64,000 nucleotides of DNA from Chitinophaga parva (GCF_003071345.1 NZ_QCYK01000003.1:806001-870000); one strand, 5' to 3'. Positions 25,999 through 34,972 are shown, counted from the stretch's first letter. Notes: a model not told the origin generated them from the letters alone. Made by a program: numbers and translations.

Positions 25999-27180
25999 AT
26001 GAGCCAATACCAATACCACCCGGAAACACTGGCAGTGCGCATCCGTTCTGAGCGCACCGATAATATGGAGCATTCATCACCGCTCTATCTTACTTCCTCC
26101 TTTACCTATCCTAACGCAGAGCGCATGCGCGCTACGTTTGCAGACGAAACAGATGATTATATCTATAGCCGCTTCAGTAATCCCAATGTGGAAGAAGTGG
26201 TAAATAAAGTAGCCATGCTGGAAGGCGCCCCTGCGGGCTACGCCACCGCCTCCGGTATGAGCGCCATCTGGGCCAGTTTCATGGCCCTGCTCAGCGCCGG
26301 CGATCATCTGCTGGCCTGCCGCGCCATCTTCGGTTCCACGCATACGTTGATCACGAAGTACCTGCCCAAGTATGGTATCCAATACGACTATTTTGATATT
26401 GACAAGCCGGAGCAAGTGGAAGCGCTCATGAAGCCCAATACCAAGATGATCTTCGTGGAAACGCCTTCCAATCCCGGGCTGGACATCATAGACCTGGAGT
26501 GGCTGGGCAAGCTGGCCCGCAGCCGCAACATCATTTTGAATGTAGACAACTGCTTTGCAACGCCCATCCTCCAAAGGCCTTACCTGCTGGGCGCCCACCT
26601 GGTGACCACCTCCGCCACCAAGTGGATGGACGGCCAGGGCCGCGTACTCGGTGGGGTAGTGGTAGGAGATGAAAAGCTGATCAAAGATATTTACGCGTTT
26701 TGCCGCAGCACCGGCCCGGCCCTTTCCCCCTTCAACGCCTGGGTGCTGAGCCGTAGCCTGGAAACACTCTCCATCCGCATGGCCCGCCACACAGAAAGCG
26801 CCCTGAAACTGGCCACCGCCCTGGAAGGCAACAAACACCTGGAATGGGTAAAATACCCTTTGCTGCCCAGCCATCCGCAATACGAGATCGCGAAAAAACA
26901 AATGAGCGGCGGTGGCGGCCTGGTAGGCTTTGAACTGAAAGGTGGCATAGAAAGAGGGCGCCGCTTCCTGGACAACCTGGAACTGCTCTCCCTCACGGCC
27001 AACCTGGGCGACAGCCGCAGCATTGCCTCTCACCCCTCATCCACCACCCACGCCAAGCTCACAGAAGCAGAAAGGCTGCAAGCAGGTATCACCCCCGGTT
27101 TCATCCGCATCTCCGTAGGCCTGGAATACGCCGGTGATATCCAGCACGATATTATGCAGGCGCTGGAAAGGAGTGTATAA
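25999..27180 (+). CDS. metZ: O-acetyl/O-succinylhomoserine sulfhydrylase (PLP, Cys/Met metabolism family)
   Basis: 393 residues of the Cys/Met-metabolism PLP fold. Key residues: YSRFSNPNVEEVVNKVAMLEG, ASGMSAI (phosphate site), VETPSNPGLD, the ring-stacking Asp183 (NVDNCFATP) and the Schiff-base Lys208 in TSATKWMDGQGRVLGG; the DGQGRVLGG sequence points to MetZ rather than MetB or MGL. It makes homocysteine directly from an activated homoserine and sulfide. Since metX is nearby, the substrate is more likely O-acetylhomoserine; this is inference. Confidence 0.9.
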   Translation: MSQYQYHPETLAVRIRSERTDNMEHSSPLYLTSSFTYPNAERMRATFADETDDYIYSRFSNPNVEEVVNKVAMLEGAPAGYATASGMSAIWASFMALLSAGDHLLACRAIFGSTHTLITKYLPKYGIQYDYFDIDKPEQVEALMKPNTKMIFVETPSNPGLDIIDLEWLGKLARSRNIILNVDNCFATPILQRPYLLGAHLVTTSATKWMDGQGRVLGGVVVGDEKLIKDIYAFCRSTGPALSPFNAWVLSRSLETLSIRMARHTESALKLATALEGNKHLEWVKYPLLPSHPQYEIAKKQMSGGGGLVGFELKGGIERGRRFLDNLELLSLTANLGDSRSIASHPSSTTHAKLTEAERLQAGITPGFIRISVGLEYAGDIQHDIMQALERSV

Positions 27181-27184
27181 AAAT

Positions 27185-27330
27185 CGTACAACGTACAACG
27201 TACAACGTACATAAAGGCGGATCATGTAAGTAATATTTTGTATATTCAATACTAACAAACACGCTGCTGGCAATTGCATGCTACATTCGCGGTACGTTGT
27301 ACGTTGTACGCGGTACGTTGTACGTTATAC
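27185..27330. repeat. Inverted GTACAAC/GTACGTT heptamer arrays
   Basis: 27185-27210 is 3.7 copies of CGTACAA. 27292-27326 is five heptamers, four of them GTACGTT and the third GTACGCG. The right arm is the reverse complement of the left (19 bases match perfectly), 80 bases apart. The heptamer is unrelated in sequence to the TTAGGTC type, but the layout is the same. Confidence 0.85.
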
Positions 27331-27344
27331 AAAAAAAATCACCC

Positions 27345-27719
27345 ATGAAATCCTTCACCCACTTCTTCCTTATCATCATCCTCAGCTACCTGGCCGGTGT
27401 TTTTATGCCTGTGTGGTGGGGCTTTGCGGTGGCGGTGTTCATCGTAACGCTGGCGCTGCCATTGCGGCCGGGCAACAGTTTTTTCAACGCTTTTGCAGGC
27501 GTGTTCCTGCTTTGGCTGTCGCTGGATTTTGTGGCCGATATCCGCAATGATCATATCCTGGCCGGGCGCATGAGCGTATTGATCCTGAAAGTGCATACGC
27601 CCTGGCTTATGGGGCTCATCAGCGCTTTCCTGGGCGGGCTGGTGGCTGGGTTTGCCGCCCTGGCGGCGGCTTACCTGCGGGTGCCGAAAAAAGAGAAGAA
27701 GGTTACCTATGCCTCCTGA
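27345..27719 (+). CDS. Small membrane protein of unknown function
   Basis: 124 residues from ATG 27345 (MKSFTHFFLI); earlier in-frame starts fall inside the heptamer repeat and are rejected. Three to four hydrophobic segments (about 5-22, 24-42, 46-65, 88-115) with a basic C-terminus (VPKKEKKV) that should face the cytosol. I do not recognise a named family. It lies between metZ and the DUF5686 gene, with a terminator-like hairpin about 50 bases after its stop. Confidence 0.7.
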   Translation: MKSFTHFFLIIILSYLAGVFMPVWWGFAVAVFIVTLALPLRPGNSFFNAFAGVFLLWLSLDFVADIRNDHILAGRMSVLILKVHTPWLMGLISAFLGGLVAGFAALAAAYLRVPKKEKKVTYAS

Positions 27720-27770
27720 TGGGTGGAAAATGGTATTCAAGGAAAGATTAGCCTTAAAATATTGTTAAAC

Positions 27771-27808
27771 GGGGTGCCGCGCGTTTTGCAGCGTGCGCCC
27801 CCTTTTTT
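27771..27808 (+). terminator. Terminator-like hairpin just upstream of the DUF5686 gene
   Basis: Irregular GC-rich stem (GGGG-t-GC-CGC with GCG-t-GC-g-CCCC) followed by T6 at 27803-27808. It ends only 12 bases before the ATG at 27821, so it either ends the small membrane protein transcript or acts as an attenuator. Confidence 0.6.
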
Positions 27809-27820
27809 ATTTTTAGTTTC

Positions 27821-30346
27821 ATGAAATCGATCGTGTTTACCCTAACCGCTGTACTGCTTGCGTTAACCTCTTATGCCAATACCCTGCACGGACTTGTTAC
27901 AGACCAGGATCATCACCCGCTTCCTTTTGCCACCGTTTTTGTGAAAGGTACTACCCATGGTACCACCACCAATGCCGGCGGTGCCTACAGCCTGGAACTG
28001 GCGCCTGGCCACTACACCATTGTGGTGCAGTACATCGGGTACCAGCGCACGGAAACGGCCGTGGATGTAAGTGCAGCTGACCAGGAGCTCAATATTGCAC
28101 TGCACGCGCAGCAACTAAAGATCCGGGAAGTGGTGGTAAAAGCCGGGGGGGAAGATCCCGCTTACGCCATCATCCGCCAGGCCATTAAAAAACGGAATTT
28201 CTATAATACCCAGCTGAAAGCCTATACCGCAGAGGCTTACATCAAAGGGATGTTCAAAACCAGGGCCACGCCCAGTAAGTTCTTTGGCCAGAAAATAGAC
28301 AAAGCTGATATGGGCGTGGACTCCGCCGGGAAAGGTATCTTATTCCTGTCTGAGAGCATCACCAAAATCGCTTTCCAGGACCCGGACAAACTGAAGCTGG
28401 AAACAGTGGCCACCCGCAGCAGCGGCGGTGGGCTGGGCATCAGCTTTCCTACGTTCATTAATTTCTATGATAATAATGTAACGGCGGTGATCACGCAGAT
28501 CAGCCCCCGTGGCTATATTTCACCGATCTCAGAAAATGCGCTGTCGTATTACAGGTACCATTACCTGGGCTCTTTCGTGGAAGACGGCAAAACGGTGAAC
28601 AAGATCCAGGTGATCCCCAGGCGGAAACAGGAGCCCCTGTTCAGCGGCAATATCTTCATCACCGACGATGACTGGCGTATTCACAGCCTGGATGTATTGC
28701 TTACCAAGGATTACGGCCTGGATATGATGGACTCCCTGAAGATCCGCCAGACCCACGTGCCCGTAACACCGGAGATCTGGCGCACCAAGGACCAGGTGGT
28801 TTATTTTGCCCTCAAGAAATTTGGCTTCGATGTGGTAGGCCAGTTTGTGAACGTGTACTCCAATTATGATGTGAAACCCAACTTCCCGAAAGACTACTTC
28901 AAAAGCCGCACCCTCATGCGCTTTGACACGGGGTATAACAAAAAACGCATTGGCTTCTGGGACAGCGTGCGCCCGGTACCGTTAGAGCGGGAAGAAGTGA
29001 AGGATTTCCACGAAAAAGACAGCACCGCACAGGCCCGCCGTGATTCATCGCGCTCCCGCTACGCGCTGGATACCCTGCGCAAACACCAGAAGCCGCCCTC
29101 AGTGGGTGGCATACTGTGGAGCGGCGCCACCCATCATTTTTATTATATGAAAGATTCCAGCATTACCAGCACCACGGTGACTATGAGGGGCCTGCTGCAA
29201 AACCTGGAATACAATACGGTGGAAGGCACTGTGGCCAAGATCAGTGGTACGATAACAGCGCCCCTGCATGACGGTACGTTGTTCTTCAAACCCGTGCTCC
29301 GATATGGGTTTAGCAATACTCACTTCAACGCCTATACGGACATTGCCTACCAGAGCCGCGACCGGCTGGCCGGTTCCAGCAGCACCTGGGTGCTTTCCGG
29401 TGGCAAACGGGTATCGCAGTTTAACCACGATGTGCCGATTGTACCACTGGTCAATGAGTTCTACACTCTTTTCCTGAAGGAGAATTACATGAAGTTGTAT
29501 GAGAATGCCTATGGCAGCCTGGCTTATACCCGCCGCTTCCCCAGCACGCTTACGGTAGGAGGTAAGCTCACGTATGAAGACCGCTTCCCGCTGGAAAACA
29601 CCACGGATTTCGTGCTCTTTAAAAATGATAACAAACAGTTCCTGCCCAATCATCCGTATGAACTGGCCAATATGCCCTTTGAGCGGGAGCAGGCGCTGTT
29701 GCTGACGGTATTTGCCAGCTACCAGCCGGGGCAGACTTTTATCGAATTCCCGGAATCGAAAGTGGCATTCGGCAGTAAGTGGCCTATCTTCTCTGCGCGG
29801 TATACAAAAGGCATTCACGGCATAGCCGGCAGCGATGCGGACTTTGATAAATGGAATTTCAGCATCCAGGATCACACGAACCTGAAACTGTTTGGTGAGC
29901 TGCATTACCGCGTAGGCGTGGGCGGATTTTTGAACGATAAAAGCGTGAGCATCCCGGACCTCCAGCATTTCATTGGTAACCAGACCATCCTGAGCACCGC
30001 TTATGTGAGAAGTTTCCAGCTGGCACCCTACTACCGCTACAGCACCAGTGCACGTTTCTTTGCCACGGCCAATGTGGAGCACCACTTCAACGGGTTGCTG
30101 ACCAACAAGATCCCCTTGTTCAATAAACTGAAATGGAACCTCGTGGCCGGTGCCAACGCATTCTACGTGAATGGAGACAACAACTACCTGGAAGCCTTTG
30201 CAGGCCTGGAAAACATCTTTAAAATAATGAGGGTGGACGTGGTAGCCGGCTACCAGAGCCAGGATAAAACACGTGTGGGCATCAGGATCGGGTTTGGAGG
30301 CATCCTCGGAGGGCTGGTAACCCTGGGCAACGGAGGTGCCAACTGA
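27821..30346 (+). CDS. DUF5686 outer-membrane protein with carboxypeptidase-regulatory-like domain
   Basis: 841 residues. A signal peptide (about 1-19, ending SYAN) leads to a CarboxypepD_reg-like domain (about 20-105; LHGLVTDQDHHPLPFATV, GYQRTE). The long DUF5686 part follows (from about 115, DPAYAIIRQAIKKRNFY), ending in beta-strands and RVGIRIGFGG like an outer-membrane barrel. These proteins are common in Bacteroidota; their function is unknown, though TonB/TamA-like or envelope roles have been suggested. No partner gene is evident. Confidence 0.85.
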   Translation: MKSIVFTLTAVLLALTSYANTLHGLVTDQDHHPLPFATVFVKGTTHGTTTNAGGAYSLELAPGHYTIVVQYIGYQRTETAVDVSAADQELNIALHAQQLKIREVVVKAGGEDPAYAIIRQAIKKRNFYNTQLKAYTAEAYIKGMFKTRATPSKFFGQKIDKADMGVDSAGKGILFLSESITKIAFQDPDKLKLETVATRSSGGGLGISFPTFINFYDNNVTAVITQISPRGYISPISENALSYYRYHYLGSFVEDGKTVNKIQVIPRRKQEPLFSGNIFITDDDWRIHSLDVLLTKDYGLDMMDSLKIRQTHVPVTPEIWRTKDQVVYFALKKFGFDVVGQFVNVYSNYDVKPNFPKDYFKSRTLMRFDTGYNKKRIGFWDSVRPVPLEREEVKDFHEKDSTAQARRDSSRSRYALDTLRKHQKPPSVGGILWSGATHHFYYMKDSSITSTTVTMRGLLQNLEYNTVEGTVAKISGTITAPLHDGTLFFKPVLRYGFSNTHFNAYTDIAYQSRDRLAGSSSTWVLSGGKRVSQFNHDVPIVPLVNEFYTLFLKENYMKLYENAYGSLAYTRRFPSTLTVGGKLTYEDRFPLENTTDFVLFKNDNKQFLPNHPYELANMPFEREQALLLTVFASYQPGQTFIEFPESKVAFGSKWPIFSARYTKGIHGIAGSDADFDKWNFSIQDHTNLKLFGELHYRVGVGGFLNDKSVSIPDLQHFIGNQTILSTAYVRSFQLAPYYRYSTSARFFATANVEHHFNGLLTNKIPLFNKLKWNLVAGANAFYVNGDNNYLEAFAGLENIFKIMRVDVVAGYQSQDKTRVGIRIGFGGILGGLVTLGNGGAN

Positions 30347-30435
30347 TGGTTGAAAAAGACAGCGATACAATACGACAGGATCGCTACAGTGATGAATGAA
30401 TGCGCATTACAAATGAACGGGTGAACACTGCCGGT

Positions 30436-30549
30436 TTAACGCCTGGTTTTGCGCATGCTCCTCGCATCGCGGTCATAAAAATAAACAAGTAAACGGTAGA
30501 TCCACAGGATCACAATAGCATAAAACAAGTAGATAACATAACTAGCCAT
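30436..30549 (-). CDS. Putative 37-residue membrane microprotein
   Basis: An ATG at 30549 opens 37 codons ending in TAA: MASYVIYLFYAIVILWIYRL, then LVYFYDRDARSMRKTRR. One hydrophobic helix (about 4-24) and a strongly basic tail fit a small inner-membrane protein with the C-terminus inside. It is the only plausible gene in the 590-base gap. No clear promoter or ribosome binding site is seen, so the call rests on the composition. Confidence 0.45.
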   Translation of the reverse strand: MASYVIYLFYAIVILWIYRLLVYFYDRDARSMRKTRR

Positions 30550-30937
30550 AACCTAAATTGAAGTGTAATAAGTTTTCTGTCTGCTACAGGAAATTTCAAA
30601 AAGAATGCCAACGGGGCACCCCGTTTTTGATTGTCCATCGTTATCAGGCAGTTAGCAAATAATGACAATCCACAAGTTGTGGTTACGCAGTTTTGCCATT
30701 GGAGGATGAGGACAGGCGTGTATCAAAATGGCGTCGGCAATGTATGTGTAAAATATTTAATATATGTTTTGTCCCAATGTGTTGGAGCGCTGAAAAGCAG
30801 TTTTCCCCCGCAGCCCCGCCGTGGGTGGGCAATGGAAAATTCTCCACAACTAATTTTGTTATTATACCACGTAAGTGTTACCTTCATATCACTGCTTTTA
30901 GAAAATAGTATACTGCACCTTTTAAAAAGAGGATGAT
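30550..30937. other. Intergenic region without a supported gene
   Basis: About 390 bases, A/T-rich. Open frames exist on the plus strand (30631-30936) but have no family resemblance, mixed composition and poor starts. It contains the hairpin 30610-30628. No TAnnTTTG box precedes the small membrane protein at 30938. Confidence 0.4.
30610..30628 (+). terminator. Candidate Rho-independent terminator
   Basis: AACGGG (30610-30615), 4-base loop, CCCGTT followed by T3 more. It may end the DUF5686 transcript, 264 bases after that gene's stop. Confidence 0.5.
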
Positions 30938-31141
30938 ATGAGGAAATGGACGCTGATCACATTTGTGGTAGGGGGAGTAATGGCTGCAATGGCCGCTGCC
31001 GCCGGGTTTCTACACTTACCAGGGTTCCAGTTTTTTATGATGACAGGCTTTGTGGGCTACCTGCTGGTCATGAGCGCCACTGCCGTGTACCTCATTACAC
31101 TCCTCCGCGACTGGTCGCGGGAAATAGAGGGACAGCAGTAA
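30938..31141 (+). CDS. Small two-helix membrane protein of unknown function
   Basis: 67 residues from ATG 30938. Two hydrophobic helices (about 6-28 and 33-55) rich in Ala, Gly, Phe and Met, with a charged C-terminus (RDWSREIEGQQ). No named family recognised. Composition and codon use look like a real gene. It lies 180 bases before trhO, which has its own promoter box. Confidence 0.65.
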   Translation: MRKWTLITFVVGGVMAAMAAAAGFLHLPGFQFFMMTGFVGYLLVMSATAVYLITLLRDWSREIEGQQ

Positions 31142-31236
31142 GGCATCCCCCTTTTGTGTAAACCCCTGTCATGTTTTTTTGGAGGTGCGGCCGGGCTGCA
31201 CCATGGCTTTTCTGTCTTTTCCCAACCGCTTTTTTG

Positions 31237-31244
31237 TACCTTTG
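31237..31244 (+). promoter_or_regulatory. -7 promoter element (TACCTTTG) for trhO
   Basis: TACCTTTG matches TAnnTTTG about 78 bases before the trhO ATG. The -33 region has only a TCTG. Confidence 0.5.
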
Positions 31245-31321
31245 CCCCGCTAAACCGGTTCCCCGTGGGACTGGTGAAATTTTGTTCAGCCGACGTCTGT
31301 CCTTAAAATTTCAGAACTAAA

Positions 31322-32386
31322 ATGATATTACACAATCGCGTGTCTGCCGAGGAGTTGAAGCAACGCCTTGCCGCAGAAACATTTTCCCGCATCACCATCT
31401 CTTTTTACCAGTACGCCCACATTGAAGACCCCCGGGCGCTGAGAGATCAATTGTACGAAGGTTTATTTAAGTTGTCCGTGTTTGGCCGCATCTACGTGGC
31501 ACAGGAGGGCATCAATGCGCAGATCAGCGCTCCCCACTTCCATGAGGAAGCATTGCGGGATTTCCTCTACAGTTTTGCTTTTATGAACGGCATGCGCCTT
31601 AACAAGGCGGTGGATGACGACGGCAAATCCTTCTGGGTGCTGAAGATAAAGGTGCGTGATAAGATCGTGGCCGATGGGATCACTGATCCTTCTTTCAATA
31701 TCCTGGAGCGGGGCCGGTACCTGGATGCCGCTTCCTTCAACGAGATCACCAGCGACCCGGATACCGTGATCGTGGACATGCGCAATCACTACGAGTACGA
31801 AGTAGGCCATTTCCAGGATGCCATCGAGATCCCCTCAGACACGTTCCGTGACCAGTTGCCGATGAGTGTAGACATGCTGCAGGACAAAAAGGACAAGCAT
31901 ATCGTGATGTACTGTACCGGTGGCATTCGCTGTGAAAAGGCGTCTGCATACCTGCTGCACAATGGTTTTAAGAACGTGTACCACCTGGAAGGCGGCATCA
32001 TTGAATATACTAACAAGGCCAAAGCCCAGGGCCTGCCCAATAAGTTCCTCGGTAAAAACTTCGTGTTCGATGCCCGCTTAGGGGAGCGCATTGGCCCGGA
32101 CATCATCAGCCACTGCCACCAGTGCGGCAAGCCCTGTGATACCCACACCAACTGCATTAACGACGGCTGTCACCTGCTCTTCCTCCAGTGTGAGGAATGC
32201 GCAAAGAAATATGAAGGTTGTTGCAGCAGCGAATGCCAGGAGATCCTGCACCTGCCGGAAGAAGAACAGAAAGCCATGCGTGCGGGCGTAGATAAGGGAA
32301 ACCTGATCTTTAACAAAGCCAAGGCAAGGTTAAGGCCCAGGCTGAACGAGATCCGCGCAGCGGCGCAGGAGAAAGGGAACGGGTAG
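31322..32386 (+). CDS. trhO: Oxygen-dependent tRNA uridine(34) hydroxylase, rhodanese-related (YceA family)
   Basis: 354 residues. The N-terminal acylphosphatase-like domain (about 20-115; [16 protein letters not shown]) is followed by a rhodanese domain (about 140-240) with the active Cys198 in [14 protein letters not shown]-terminal extension with a cysteine cluster ([32 protein letters not shown]) probably binds a metal. The family makes 5-hydroxyuridine at tRNA position 34 using oxygen. Length and motif order match; single gene with its own promoter box. Confidence 0.92.
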   Translation: MILHNRVSAEELKQRLAAETFSRITISFYQYAHIEDPRALRDQLYEGLFKLSVFGRIYVAQEGINAQISAPHFHEEALRDFLYSFAFMNGMRLNKAVDDDGKSFWVLKIKVRDKIVADGITDPSFNILERGRYLDAASFNEITSDPDTVIVDMRNHYEYEVGHFQDAIEIPSDTFRDQLPMSVDMLQDKKDKHIVMYCTGGIRCEKASAYLLHNGFKNVYHLEGGIIEYTNKAKAQGLPNKFLGKNFVFDARLGERIGPDIISHCHQCGKPCDTHTNCINDGCHLLFLQCEECAKKYEGCCSSECQEILHLPEEEQKAMRAGVDKGNLIFNKAKARLRPRLNEIRAAAQEKGNG

Positions 32387-32446
32387 GGTCGCCTACATAC
32401 AGGCGGAAAATGCGGCGCAAAAGCGAAAACCGCTACAATGAGGCAT

Positions 32447-32486
32447 AAAAAAAACTCCGCCCTGCGTCATATCTGGCAGGGCGGAG
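32447..32486 (-). terminator. Terminator of the small lysine-rich secreted protein gene
   Basis: A8 tract (U8 on the minus transcript) next to a perfect 11-bp stem: CTCCGCCCTGC (32455-32465) with GCAGGGCGGAG (32476-32486). Confidence 0.85.
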
Positions 32487-32546
32487 CACCACATACGTTG
32501 CGACCCGTGTGTGGTATCAACCTATATGCGAACTAAAGAGGTTGAA

Positions 32547-32717
32547 TTAAGCTTTCTTGGCAGCTTTGTGACCTTTGTGAGCTTTGGTAGAGTCAGCAGC
32601 AGGCTTTTCAGTCTTAGCTTTTTCTTTCTTGGCAGGCTTAGTGGTCTGCGCAGAAACAGCGTTTACAGAAATAGCAACGATTGCGGCAGCAGCCAGTACG
32701 GACATGAACTTTTTCAT
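32547..32717 (-). CDS. Small lysine/alanine-rich secreted protein
   Basis: 56 residues from the ATG at 32717; the frame runs further upstream but without a sensible N-terminus. A signal peptide (MKKFMSVLAAAAIVAISVNA, cut after VSAQ) leaves about 32 residues made mostly of Lys, Ala, Thr and Pro, with a His (HKGHKAAKK). It is thus a very basic periplasmic peptide. Such short proteins are common in Chitinophagaceae and have no known function. It has a strong terminator and lies 79 bases after the adaptor-like lipoprotein gene. Confidence 0.7.
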   Translation of the reverse strand: MKKFMSVLAAAAIVAISVNAVSAQTTKPAKKEKAKTEKPAADSTKAHKGHKAAKKA

Positions 32718-32796
32718 AGTCTGATGTTTTTTTGAATGATGATTAATTGGGTTTGAACTGATTTTATTGTTGAAGACCAGTTTTAAGATTTGTGGT

Positions 32797-33450
32797 TCAG
32801 CGGTCCATCGCATCGTAGATAAGCTGTTGATCTGTGCTCACTACTTTCTCTCCTTCGTCCAGTCCTCCGCTGATGTAGCTGGTATTATCCAGCGATTTGA
32901 ACGTCCACACCTGCCGCTTGTCAATGTTGTACCGGTCGCGGAACACCATCACGAATGACTTTCTTTTGCGCTTGTCATAGATCACCGCCTGTGCAGGAAT
33001 AGCCACCATGTGATTGGTGTCTTCCCAGCGTAGCCGCAAGGTGGTGGCCATGGCAGCTTCCAGGGCCGTATCGCCCGGCTGCAGATGTACACTTACCTGG
33101 GCGGTATGGGCATTGATGCCGGTGATATGACCTTCGTAAATATGTTGCGGTGTAGTAACAGGGAAGACCGTTACGGTCATTCCTTTATTAACATGGAAAA
33201 GATCTGCGGGTGGAATTTTGGCCATAATTATGGCCTGGGCTTTCTTCACGCTGGCCACCTGGCCACGTAACTGTATCACATTCACGATGGGCGTACAAAC
33301 AGCCGTATCCACGGTAATGCGGTGCAACATGGTGTCACTCATCACAAACGTTGCTTTCACTTCCCCGCTTGTTGTAGGCCTATACCGTTGTCTGCAGGCG
33401 CAAAGCACCATCGCGGTAAAGAGATATACAACAATTAAAGGCCGTTTCAT
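32797..33450 (-). CDS. Short efflux-adaptor-like (HlyD/CusB-type) lipoprotein
   Basis: 217 residues. N-terminal lipobox-like end LCAC near 17-20. The rest resembles the beta-barrel and membrane-proximal parts of RND periplasmic adaptors: VIQLRGQVASVKKAQAIIMAK, MTVTVFPVTTPQHIYEGHITGINAHT, VAIPAQAVIYDKRKRKSFVMVF and GLDEGEKVVSTDQQLIYDAM. The alpha-helical hairpin and most of the lipoyl domain are missing, so it is about half the normal length. No RND pump or TolC gene is adjacent. A two-component system follows 150 bases away on the same strand. It may assist a pump encoded elsewhere, or be a remnant. Confidence 0.7.
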   Translation of the reverse strand: MKRPLIVVYLFTAMVLCACRQRYRPTTSGEVKATFVMSDTMLHRITVDTAVCTPIVNVIQLRGQVASVKKAQAIIMAKIPPADLFHVNKGMTVTVFPVTTPQHIYEGHITGINAHTAQVSVHLQPGDTALEAAMATTLRLRWEDTNHMVAIPAQAVIYDKRKRKSFVMVFRDRYNIDKRQVWTFKSLDNTSYISGGLDEGEKVVSTDQQLIYDAMDR

Positions 33451-33564
33451 GCACTCCGTTTTAACGCCATCCGCGTCGTGTCAACCTTGTCGCTTTTGAC
33501 ATTACAAATGTCTTTACCAGGAATTAAAAGTGGCTTTAATAGGTATTAAAAAGGGCTTAAAAGA

Positions 33565-33593
33565 TTGTCTTACATCTTAGGTCTTACGACAAT
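33565..33593. repeat. Single heptamer array bordered by ATTGTC/GACAAT
   Basis: Three heptamers GTCTTAC, ATCTTAG, GTCTTAC at 33567-33587, framed by ATTGTC (33565-33570) and GACAAT (33588-33593), which are inverted repeats of each other. Same border sequences as at 25.25 and 51.2-51.36 kb. Confidence 0.65.
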
Positions 33594-33599
33594 TATCCC

Positions 33600-34970
33600 T
33601 CACAAATGGGGCACTTCCACTGTAAACACCGTTCCATGACCCTCCCGGGACGATACGGAGATGTGGCCCTTGTGGATGGTAACGATGCGTTTACAGATGG
33701 AAAGGCCCAGGCCATGGCCGCGCACCTGCTGTGCGTTCTCACCACGGAAGAAGGGCTCAAAGATCATGGCCTGGTCTGCCGGGGAAATACCGATGCCATT
33801 GTCTTTTACCTGTACGATGATGTTTTTGGAGTGGAAATCTATGCACACCTGGGCAGTGTTGTCGGGGGAGAATTTGCAGGCGTTGTCCAGCAGGTTGAGG
33901 AAGAGCACTTTCAGCAGGCTTTCATTGCCCATGCAGGTTACCTCCTCATCGTTTTCCGGCACTTTGAGGAACTCTATGTCGATCTTGCTGTTGTTCTTTT
34001 GTTTCAGTTTAATGAGGTTGGGCATTTCCAGCAGCAGTTCGTCAATGCGCACCTGGCGGAACACCACTTCCTGCTGGCTCATTTCCGACTGGGCCAGTTG
34101 CAGCAGGCCATTGGAAAGGTCAGAGAGGTTCTCGGCGTCTTCCAGTACGCTGGAGAGCACGTCTTCATATTCATCTGCGCTGCGCTGCTTGGAGAGTGTT
34201 ACCTGCAGCTGGCTGATCATGGCGGCCAGTGGGGTTCTCAACTCGTGGGAGGCATTGCTCACAAAGCTTTTCTGCAGGTCAAAGGAGTCGCTCAGGCGCT
34301 GCAGCATGGTGTTAAAGTTAGCCGCCAGCTGGGCTATCTCGTCCCGGCCTTTTTCCGTTACGCGGGTGCCCTGCAGGTTGTTGGCATTGATACTGTTCAC
34401 CTGCCTTACCAGCCGGTCTATGGGCTGCACCATCTTGCGTGCAAAAAGGTAACCGATGATCACCAGGAAGGCCACCACGGCCAGCAGGCCTACCAGCAGG
34501 ATCTTCTTCAGGTTTTGCAGGTACTGGTAACCGTATTTGTCAAAAGAGGATACCAGCACGATCACGGATACTTTGCCACTGGTATGGTAGATACCTATTT
34601 CTTCCGCATTGGCTTTTTCGTAGAAGAAGCGCTTGTTCTTTTTAATGTAATCCAGCTTGGCGCGGGGAGTGATGATGGCGGTATCTTTCAGGTTGGAATA
34701 GATCAGGTCATAATTGGGGTTATATACCAGGATAGACTCTTTGTACAGGTCCTGGAAGGTGGTGCGGTCCAGGCGGCGCAGCAGGTCCACCTTTACTTTC
34801 TGGCCTTCAATGATCACGTTGGCAATGGAGTGGGCGCGGTATTCCATGCGCTCCTGGTACTCCGCCTGCCTTTGCTGGGAAGAGAAATAATACACCAGCG
34901 CCGCAAATGCCATGAGCACCAGTGCGGCAGAGGTAGTGTAATAAAGGGCTATTTTATACTTGATCTTCAA
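33600..34970 (-). CDS. Two-component sensor histidine kinase
   Basis: 456 residues. TM1 (about 8-30), a periplasmic domain of about 130 residues, TM2 (about 164-184), HAMP (about 185-235), the H-box FVSNASHELRTPLAAM with phospho-acceptor His242, and a HATPase domain with NLLDNACKFSPDN (N box), VKDNGIGISPAD (G1) and GHGLGLSICKRI (G2). It signals to the response regulator encoded immediately upstream (2 bases apart). The ligand is unknown. The adaptor-like lipoprotein gene downstream could be a target. Confidence 0.93.
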   Translation of the reverse strand: MKIKYKIALYYTTSAALVLMAFAALVYYFSSQQRQAEYQERMEYRAHSIANVIIEGQKVKVDLLRRLDRTTFQDLYKESILVYNPNYDLIYSNLKDTAIITPRAKLDYIKKNKRFFYEKANAEEIGIYHTSGKVSVIVLVSSFDKYGYQYLQNLKKILLVGLLAVVAFLVIIGYLFARKMVQPIDRLVRQVNSINANNLQGTRVTEKGRDEIAQLAANFNTMLQRLSDSFDLQKSFVSNASHELRTPLAAMISQLQVTLSKQRSADEYEDVLSSVLEDAENLSDLSNGLLQLAQSEMSQQEVVFRQVRIDELLLEMPNLIKLKQKNNSKIDIEFLKVPENDEEVTCMGNESLLKVLFLNLLDNACKFSPDNTAQVCIDFHSKNIIVQVKDNGIGISPADQAMIFEPFFRGENAQQVRGHGLGLSICKRIVTIHKGHISVSSREGHGTVFTVEVPHL

Positions 34971-34972
34971 AA

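Noticed and set aside
29099..30370. 423-codon minus-strand frame opposite the DUF5686 gene
   Set aside because: Antisense shadow without domains; the plus-strand gene continues through it.
30631..30936. 101-codon plus-strand frame before the small membrane protein
   Set aside because: No family, odd composition, ends 1 base before the better-supported gene at 30938; probably chance in an A/T-rich gap.
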